In this document: one piece after another, positions 57,020-64,000 of the stretch
Layout: every line of letters starts with the position of its first letter
How positions within the stretch are numbered: the first letter of the stretch is position 1
DNA from: Pelobates cultripes
Lineage: Eukaryota; Chordata; Amphibia; Anura; Pelobatidae
DNA: 64,000 bases
NCBI GenBank assembly: GCA_933207985.1
Contig: OW240912.1
Coordinates: 256,995,137 to 257,059,136, forward strand
Direction: 5' to 3'
The notes under the pieces: model-generated
Seen by the model: the letters and a program-made list of their open reading frames with translations, nothing else
What the model was told of the DNA's origin: nothing
Databases searched by the model: none
Position numbers and translations under genes: made by a program

Positions 57020-58525
57020 TTAAAATCTCATTTAAGAGACAGTACCCATATTATACAAATTCTGTCCACAATACAATGGAAAGAGCAATACATCCTAGTT
57101 ACATCAGACGTGACGTTAATCTACACAGTTATAGAACATCTCCAAGGATGTGAGGCAGTCCAGTATGCATTGGCAACACACTCTGAACTTAAAAATTATC
57201 AAATCAAGCATATAGTAAATGTGTAGCATTCATCTTCAGCCATAATCATTTTTGGGCCAATACACATCACTACTTACAAATAGAGGGTACTGCCATGGTG
57301 ACTAGATTTGTGCCAAGTTACACCAACCTTTTTATTGACAAATGGGAGGACGAATTCATTTGGACCAACTCCCAATATAGCGCAAATCTAGTCCTATGGC
57401 AGCACTCTATAGATGACTGCATATTTATTTGGAAAGGAGATCTTCCTTTATTAGAAACTTTTAAGCAATACCTCAATTTTAACCCTTATAATCTTAAATT
57501 CCCTTTTAACCATTTAACCATTCTCAAGAAAAAATAGAATTTTTAGACCTGGAAATTTACTTGAAAAATAACAAAATAGAAACTAAAACATTTAGGAAGT
57601 CTGTTGCATGCAATAGTTTCATCCCTAATAATAGCTTCCATAAACAAACATGTCTCAACAATATACCATTCAGTCAATTTAGGAGGATAAAAGGCAATTG
57701 TTAAGAACCTAACGTATGCAAAAATCAAATCGAAAAATGAAACATCAACTCCAAGTAAAAGGATACTCTGAATTTCTACTAAATCAAGCCATTATTAGAA
57801 ACATGGAACTACCATGGAACCAAATCTCAGAAACAAAACCGAAAACTCAAGAAATACACACAGATACTCCAGCATTCATAACTAGATTTTATAATCAAAT
57901 ACATCAAGTACGCAGCAGTTTACATAAAGATTGGAGCATTCTTAAAGGGTAACCAGATAAAATTTTAAGCCAAAAAACAAAAATCATTTATTCTAAAGCC
58001 CCAAACCTTAATACAATAGTAGCACCAACTACAAAAAATGAGAAAAAGGTAACAAATTCTACACAATTAAAAGCAAAAATAGGCTTTTGGAAATGTAAAA
58101 AATGTGGGGGATGCATAAATAATCCAGAACAACCACAAACAATTAAGGAATTCATTCATTCACAAACTAAAGAAATGTTTTTTAATTAAAACTCATTTAA
58201 ATTGTAACACATAAGGTCTCATATACATGCTAAGCTGTCCTTGTAACAAATTATATATAGGACGAACGAAAAGATCCTTAAAAATAAGAGTAGGCGAACA
58301 TATTTGAAATATTAAAAAAGGACTTTGTTCATACAACCTATCCAAACACTTTGATATGATCCATGCAAGAAATCCCATAGGGGAATACAAAAACTAAATA
58401 CCCCATGGAGAGGAGGAGATCTAGAAAAAGAATTAGATAAAGCTGAAGCAAAATGGATCTTTAAGCTAGACACCTTAGAGCCTAAAGGGTTAAAAGTGGA
58501 CTATGAACTAAATGCATTTTTATAA
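57020..58525 (+). mobile_element. Penelope-like element 2, main part
   Basis: Continues the frame interrupted by the L1. Contains reverse transcriptase, a linker with CKKCGGC near 58093, and a GIY-YIG domain. Together with 53216-53378 it forms a single old insertion, oriented opposite to element 1 and abutting it head to head near 53215. Confidence 0.85.
57030..58525 (+). pseudogene. Penelope-like reverse transcriptase/GIY-YIG protein, broken
   Basis: Reverse transcriptase blocks: RDSTHIIQILSTIQW, then TRFVPSYTNLFIDKWEDEF and LWQHSIDDCIFIWKG, where SIDD stands in for the usual YIDD. Past a shift: FLDLEIYLKNNKIETKTF and IPFSQFRRIKGNC. The nuclease reads LIYMLSCPCNKLYIGRTK at about 58218-58271, then RVGEH, with a stop in the next helix. 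The substituted catalytic Tyr, stops and shifts show it is dead. Confidence 0.85.
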
Positions 58526-59008
58526 CTTTTATATATAAATATTTTTTTACATATTATTTGTATATATAATTCTTATATCTTCCTAAATTCATGACAACTA
58601 CATTATTCTCTCATTAATTTTTGTTAAACTCCAAAAGTTTTGAATATATATGTAATTTTAACAATATGTATGTAATTTTACAATAATGTACTCTTTTCAC
58701 AAGTACCATTTTAAATGTACCAATGTATTAATATCCCCATTTCACAATGATTTTTTTATTATTTGCACAACTGTAACACCTTTATTTCATCCTAAATATG
58801 TCAAACCATGCTTCAATTATTTTTAATTGATACTGTGAATTATCTCTAATTGATACTGTGAATTATTATATTATTTTCTTTGACTTCAAATCACTATTGA
58901 TGTGTATTAACTTGTACCATAAATCCTACGCAAAGTATACTTACAAAAAGATATTCATCTGCACCACAAGGGGTTAATATGTAGCCACAGAGATTTGGCT
59001 GGCTACTC
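58526..59008. other. No gene; AT-rich 3' flank of Penelope-like element 2
   Basis: Contains short direct repeats (TATGTAATTTTA near 58650-58680; AATTGATACTGTGAATTAT near 58825 and 58848). No open frame of note. Confidence 0.4.
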
Positions 59009-59093
59009 AACCCCTTAAGGACACATGACATGTCTGACATGTCATGATTCCCTTTTATTTCAGAAGTTTGGTCCTTAAGGGGTTTAAACAAGG
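59009..59093. mobile_element. Small palindromic MITE, CCCCTTAAGGAC ends
   Basis: AACCCCTTAAGGACACA ... GGTCCTTAAGGGGTT with interior ATGACATGTCTGACATGTCAT, itself a palindrome. Same family as 43530-43606. Confidence 0.78.
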
Positions 59094-59116
59094 AGACTCC
59101 ATACAAATATCAGCCT

Positions 59117-59145
59117 CTGATGAAGTGAGTTTGACCTCACGAAAC
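59117..59145 (+). ncRNA. Hammerhead-ribozyme-like core (partial)
   Basis: CTGATGA, stem GTGAG/CTCAC around a TTTGAC loop, then GAAAC: the conserved central core and stem II of a hammerhead. A matching stem I and a cleavage-site stem III could not be drawn with confidence from the flanks, so it may be a decayed or chance copy. Penelope-like elements are known to carry hammerheads, and one ends about 600 bp upstream. Confidence 0.3.
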
Positions 59146-59869
59146 AAGTAAGGACCTATGCAGCATCTGCCGCCAAAATTACAGAGTTGTAGTGGAATGC
59201 AGGAAAGAGCAGTAGAACACACGCAGCACTTTTTCACATACTGACATCTATCTTTCTGTGACAGCCACTAACAGCCTCTCAGTACAGCATTCTCACGATA
59301 CACACGGTTTTAAGCTACAAATTGTGTGTGTTTAATTAATTTTACTTAATAAATATATTTGAAATAGTTTTCCAGCTTACTGGTTTTTAGGGGTTATCTG
59401 ATACAGGCAGACACTATAAATCTTTGAAAATCTCTGAATATCTTTTAACATTGTATCCACTGCATCCTAGCTAACAATGTTTGTGTCAATATTCCATAAA
59501 GACTGAAATTCCAGTAATACTGGGACTAATATATTGAAGCTATTTTGTTATACACAGACTACTATTTTATTTTGATATTTCACACACCATAACTACTCCT
59601 GGCAATCTATTAGGTTTTATCTAATAACACTCTTTTTTTCCTGCAAACTTTAGCTCTAAGTGGAAGCCTTTTTTGTTCAGTAGTGTAGTAACACAACCAT
59701 TACTGCCTATCCTAAATTGAGAGATAGTGCGATAGCAACTTTAGGTTAGGCTTAAAAATATATTATCTAAAATTAATTCCCCCTTATTCTTGCTACCTTG
59801 ACCCAGAGACAGGGGACTACAATTTTAATTAAAATTATATATAAACTACCTCATCAGAGCTCCTATCCC
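59146..59869. other. No gene recognised
   Basis: AT-rich, stops in all frames. No repeat family recognised. Confidence 0.35.
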
Positions 59870-60780
59870 TCCACACCTTTTTCCCCATACAAGCCCTCTA
59901 CCACTTACAGCCACAATACTACCTACAAGCCCTCTACCCCCCACAGCCCCACTACCCCCTACAAACGCTCTATTCCACTACCCCCACATCCACTCTACTC
60001 CCTAAAGCCCTACTACTCCCTAAGGCCACACTACCACCCACAACAGTGATGGCTAACCTTGACACCATAAATTGTTTCTGGACTACATTTCCCATGATGC
60101 TCAGCTAGCTTTTAGACTCTAAAAGCTAGCTGCGCATCATGGGAAATGTAATCCAGAAACAATTTATGGCGTCAAGGGTAACCATCACTGCCTACAAGCC
60201 CTCCATCCCTACAGCCTCTGCACCGACAGCAGCCCCTATACCCCATACACTCACTACAGCCCCTATATCCCCTACAGTTACTACAGCTCATATTATTCCC
60301 TGCACTTACTACAGCTTTTATAACCCCCTGCACATACTACTGCCCCTGTACCCCATGCACCCACTACAGCATGTGTCCCTTTATCCCCTACAGCCCATAT
60401 ACCCCCTGCATATACTAAATCCCTATTGCCACCTGCACCCACTACAGCCCCTATACCCACTACTGCTTCTATTGCTCTCTGCACCCCCTACAGCTCCTAT
60501 CCCTCCCTTGCACTCGCTATAGCTTTATTAACCCCTGCCTCCACTATAGCCATCAATGCCCCCTATCCCCACTATTGCCTCTAATACCACCTGTCACCAC
60601 TGCAGCCCCTAAAGCCAGTACAGCTCCTATGTCCCCTGGCATCCACTTCAGCCCCCATTTCCCCTGCATACACTACAGACCCTATTTCCCCCTGTGCCTA
60701 TTAGAGCCCCTATTAACCCCTGCATTTACTATGGCTTCTAACCCTCCCCTATATACACACACACACTATCTCCCCTGAAA
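59870..60780. repeat. C-rich minisatellite (CCCCTACAGCC type)
   Basis: Irregular 10-14 bp units such as CCCTATACCCCCTACAGCC fill about 0.9 kb, with the plus strand almost free of G. The open frames of Pro/Thr/Tyr repeats reflect the unit. A hAT palindrome sits inside at 60044. Confidence 0.8.
60044..60190. mobile_element. Palindromic hAT MITE (147 bp)
   Basis: CAGTGATGGCTAACCTTGAC and its inverse GTCAAGGGTAACCATCACTG (one variable base) form an almost full-length hairpin with AAAAGCTAGCT at its tip. Flanks CCCACAA (60037-60043) and CCTACAA (60191-60197) are a likely target duplication. Confidence 0.8.
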
Positions 60781-60865
60781 TTATTACTATGATCTAGAGG
60801 TGAAAATATTAATAGAACTCACCTCCCCATTTTTGACTGTGATGTCTTATTATATAAATATATTT

Positions 60866-60962
60866 AAAAGGGACACTACAGGCAGCCAGACCACTTCAGC
60901 TCATTGAAGTGGTCTGGGTACAATATCCCAGGTCCCTTAACCCTGCAATGTTAATTATTGCA
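60866..60962. mobile_element. One end of a TTAA-type MITE
   Basis: AAAAGGGACACTACAGGC followed by the hairpin CCAGACCACTTCAGCTCATT / GAAGTGGTCTGG, which also occurs near 8540-8570. The other end is replaced by (TA)n at 60963. Confidence 0.6.
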
Positions 60963-61000
<38 letters not shown>

Positions 61001-62206
61001 CAAGAGGGGGTTGGCTGCACTCACCTTAACATGCATAAATGGGGGTGCTGCTGGGGGCCAAATAATACAATACACAAGATCCAGCGCACTCACCTATCCA
61101 CTAAACAGCAACTTCAATGTTGAAAGATTTTATTTGTTTTTTTAAAAACACCTAATCTAGGCAAAAATAATGGGGGTTTAGTTACATTATATGATCATAC
61201 ATTGCATAAGCCTGCCACAACGTCAATGTACCCCATCTTTGGCAGGTCCTACACTAACAGCCTAATGTCTGCTCTTATGAGATTAACCTACTTGGGGAAA
61301 AAAAATTCCATCTGGGGCTCTCTGCAGTACAAGGCTAAATAGGGCCCTGGGATGAGGCACCTGTGACAGGGAGGGGTGCAAAACCAAGGAGTTGGCTAGA
61401 CTCCCAAATATATATAAAAACAAGAGGGGTTGGCTGCACTCACCTTAACATGCATAAATGGGGGTGCTGCTGGGGGCCAAATAATACAATACACAAGATC
61501 CAGCGCACTCACCTATCCACCAAACAGCAACTTCAATGTTGAAAGATTTTGTTTTTAAAAACACCCAATCTAGGCAAAAATAATGGGGGTTTAGTTACAT
61601 TATATGATCATACATTGCATAAGCCTGCCACAACGTCAATGTACCCCATCTTTGGCAGGTCCTACACTAACAGCCTAATGTCTGCTCTTATGAGATTAAC
61701 CTACTTGGGGAAAAAAATTCCATCTGGGGCTCTCTGCAGTACAAGGCCAAATAGGGCCCTGGGATGAGGCACCTGTGACAGGGAGGGTGCAAAACCAAGG
61801 AGTTGGCTAGACTCCCAAATATATATAAAACAAGAGGGGGTTGGCTGCACTCACCTTAACATGCATAAATGGGGGTGCTGCTGGGGGCCAAATAATACAA
61901 TACACAAGATCCAGCGCACTCACCTATCCACTAAACAGCAACTTAAATGTTGAAAAAAACAAATAAAATCTTTCAACATTGAAGTTGCTGTTTAGTGCGA
62001 ATAGGCAGCACTGAGTTTTATATATATATTTGGGAGTCTAGCTAACAGGTGCCTGGAATCTCATATCTTAGTGTGCATTATATGATCATATAATGTAACT
62101 AACCCCCATTATTTTTGCCTAGATTAGGTGTTTTTAAAAAAACAAATAAAATCTTTCAACATTGAAGTTGCTGTTTAGTGGATAGGTGAGTGCGCTGGAT
62201 CTTGTG

Positions 62207-62265
<59 letters not shown>
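60963..62265. repeat. Tandem ~415-bp repeat (2.3 copies) followed by an inverted copy, bounded by (TA)n
   Basis: Units begin AACAAGAGGGGGTTGGCTGC at 60999, 61419 and 61829; the third stops near 61957. From there to about 62211 the same sequence runs inverted (ATCTTTCAACATTGAAGTTG ... GAGTGCGCTGGATCTTGTG), so the last direct copy and the inverted copy can form a long hairpin. (TA)n tracts lie at 60963-60998 and 62211-62265. Overlapping short frames are not genes. Confidence 0.88.
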
Positions 62266-62268
<3 letters not shown>

Positions 62269-63359
62269 TTTATTATAGTCATATAGGTATAGTTTTTTTT
62301 TACTGACTATTCACCTGAGAAGTTTGCCTTGACGTGGTAGGTGGGTTAAACTCTCATGGCCATTGGAGCAACTAAATAACCTCTATTTGTTTAAATATGC
62401 ATAGGGATCTGGGAAGAGCACAGGTAAGTTTTTTTTTTTCTTTGTTTTTTACTGTATGTATTGGGGGGATGTGTACTGTGGTCGTTGCTGCCGCCCAAGA
62501 GTAGTGGGAGTTTGAGCGCAGGACCTGTTGCTTTGTATTTGTATTCACTTGATTTAGAGCCTTTTATAGAAGTATAGGCTCTAAACTCTGTCTCTTATGT
62601 GCCTTTAAGGTGGCATACACACCCTTTTTACGTTTAATATTTTGGATCAGCAACTCCCAATATGTCAAAGGAAACAGAGAATATCTCCTATGTGCAGTAT
62701 GAACGTATGTGGTGATAAGTGAGACACAGAGGTATGAAAATTGCTCACTGGCTCAAACTTGTTTTGCTTTAGTGTCTATTTGTAGGGTGAAACGTCCCCT
62801 ATGATTGGAACCCAGTTGAAGACTCAGGATCAGGATATATGTATATGTTAAAACAAAAATCATGGTTGCAAATGTTCTGATGTCTTAATCTATTACAATG
62901 TCCATATAGATCATACAAAACAAGAGGAGAACATTGGAATATACGAGATTAAAAAGATACATGTTTTTAAACATTAACAGAGAGTAACTGTGTGGAAAAA
63001 AAAAAAAAAAGGTAAAAAGATTACTTATAAAAACAAGACCAATATATAACCTAGCTTCTTTTTGTAAAACTGGAAAATTTAGCAAAAACTGTAATTGATA
63101 AAATGTTTCTCTGTTTTTTTACAAATATTCGATACTCCACCCTAAATCGATAGGAATTTCAGTTAACTCTATATTGCTTAAAAAATAATTTGGGGTATTA
63201 CAATTATAATGTATCCAAAAAAAAATGAAATCTTAGAAATATTAAAAATATTTTCTAAATAATGTCCTATCTGTTCTCAAAAAAAAAAAAGGAATGATTA
63301 GAATGTATAAAAAAAAGTCTTAAAAAAAATCTATGGAGCAACCTTTATAGAAAGTGGCA
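62266..63359. other. No gene; probably 3' region of Penelope-like element 3
   Basis: Includes CCTTGACGTGGTAGGTGGG near 62327-62345, several A- or T-runs and AT-rich sequence before the minus-strand nuclease fragment. No open frame worth calling. Confidence 0.35.
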
Positions 63360-63376
63360 CAGTTCAAAGTCTGCAT

Positions 63377-64000
63377 TTAGACCCAGCAGGGCAAAGTGAT
63401 CCAATTAAAAATCCACTTCACCTCAGTTTTGCCTAGTTTTATGACGTCTTCCCCTCTACAATTTGTCTCTATTTTTTGAATTGCTAAAAATCTCTTACAA
63501 TGTGGTTCACAGTTATGAAACAGTTTAAAGTGAATGGATACATTGTGCTGTTCACAACCTTTCTTAATATTTCTTACATGTTCATTTATTCTTATATGTA
63601 ATGGTCTTTTGGTTCTGGCAACGTAGTACAAATTGCATATGCATATTAGGAGGTAGATGACGTTCTTAGTGTAACATATAATAAGATTCTTTATTTTGTA
63701 CTCCTTTCCTGTTTGTGAATTTTTAAAAGTTTTCTCATGTCTTTCTACATTGCCTGTATATCTGCATGCTGTACACTGACCCCATCAGAAAAAGCCATCT
63801 TTATATAGAAAAGGATGGACTTTTATCTTATATGGTTATGTGTCAGCATGCCGTCTAAGTTTGGTGCATCCCTGTATACAATCTTTCGTTGTGTAGGTAA
63901 AAGGTTGTATAACTTAGGGACTCCCCTCAAAATCAGCCAACATTTATTTGAATTTTTTAAATTCTTTTATTAGTGTAACTAAAATTGCAGATAAAAGGTA
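63377..64000 (-). mobile_element. Penelope-like element 3, 3' part, cut by the window edge
   Basis: The GIY-YIG region is partly open from 63631: YYVARTKRPLHIRINEHVRN, where the second half of the GIY-YIG signature is changed (YVAR). Upstream, in the same frame after a break, NVIYLLICICNL and a Cys-containing linker (63700-63800) are readable. Distinct in sequence from elements 1 and 2, so a third lineage. The reverse transcriptase would lie beyond 64000. Confidence 0.8.

Noticed and set aside
59798..60522. Pro/Thr/Tyr-rich open frames
   Set aside because: Arise from the C-rich minisatellite; they also run through a hAT palindrome.
62327..62360. Possible second hammerhead near CCTTGACGTGGTAGGTGG
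   Set aside because: Lacks the CTGANGA...GAAA core.

Overview
This window is vertebrate nuclear DNA, most likely from a frog or another amphibian with a large, repeat-rich genome. The mix of elements points that way: Tc1-like and hAT DNA transposons, TTAA-flanked elements with CCCCTTAAGGAC ends, CR1/L2 and L1/Tx1 LINEs, Penelope-like elements, and a Gmr1-type Ty3/gypsy element. The species call is inference. No rRNA, tRNA or CRISPR was seen, and no ordinary long single-exon gene.

The main result is a candidate host gene on the minus strand between about 46.8 and 7.98 kb. A tandem array of about ten ~1.5-2 kb monomers carries short exons, nearly all exactly 78 nt. They are flanked by AG acceptors and GT donors, are all phase 0, and each encodes 26 residues. 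Two alternating types dominate: A (starts EENFEKQD, ends EELIQAVQ) and B (starts RKNARLKN, ends EQSIWKAQ). More divergent 78-nt exons lie at the two edges (8852-8929 and 46721-46798), and two 45-nt exons lie further left. Twenty-one of twenty-four 78-nt copies are intact. If spliced together they would make a charged, Lys/Glu/Gln-rich repeat protein. I cannot name the gene.

Layout. 1-7742: fragments of hAT, a GT-rich minisatellite, an ORF1-only L1-like element (minus), a Ty3/gypsy gag relic and a Tc1-like relic. 7743-45955: the exon-bearing array, interrupted by a TTAA MITE, a solo LTR (11.3-12.1 kb), a second ORF1-only L1-like element (12.4-14.3 kb), another solo LTR (14.9-15.8 kb), a nearly complete Gmr1-like retrotransposon (21.0-27.4 kb), two L2-like LINEs at the same site of different monomers (31.1-33.8 and 37.5-40.5 kb), and a TA-flanked element that carries a CR1 LINE (43.3-45.5 kb). 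46.8-52 kb: microsatellites and TTAA-flanked MITEs. 52-58.5 kb: two Penelope-like elements head to head, one split by an L1 insertion that itself carries a CR1. 58.5-64 kb: MITEs, a C-rich minisatellite, a tandem-plus-inverted repeat and a third Penelope-like fragment.

The transposons help date the array. Both L2 copies sit at the same base of their monomers, so a ~6.3 kb two-monomer block was duplicated after the LINE landed. The Gmr1-like element, solo LTRs and ORF1-only element each occur in one monomer only, so they came later or missed the duplications.
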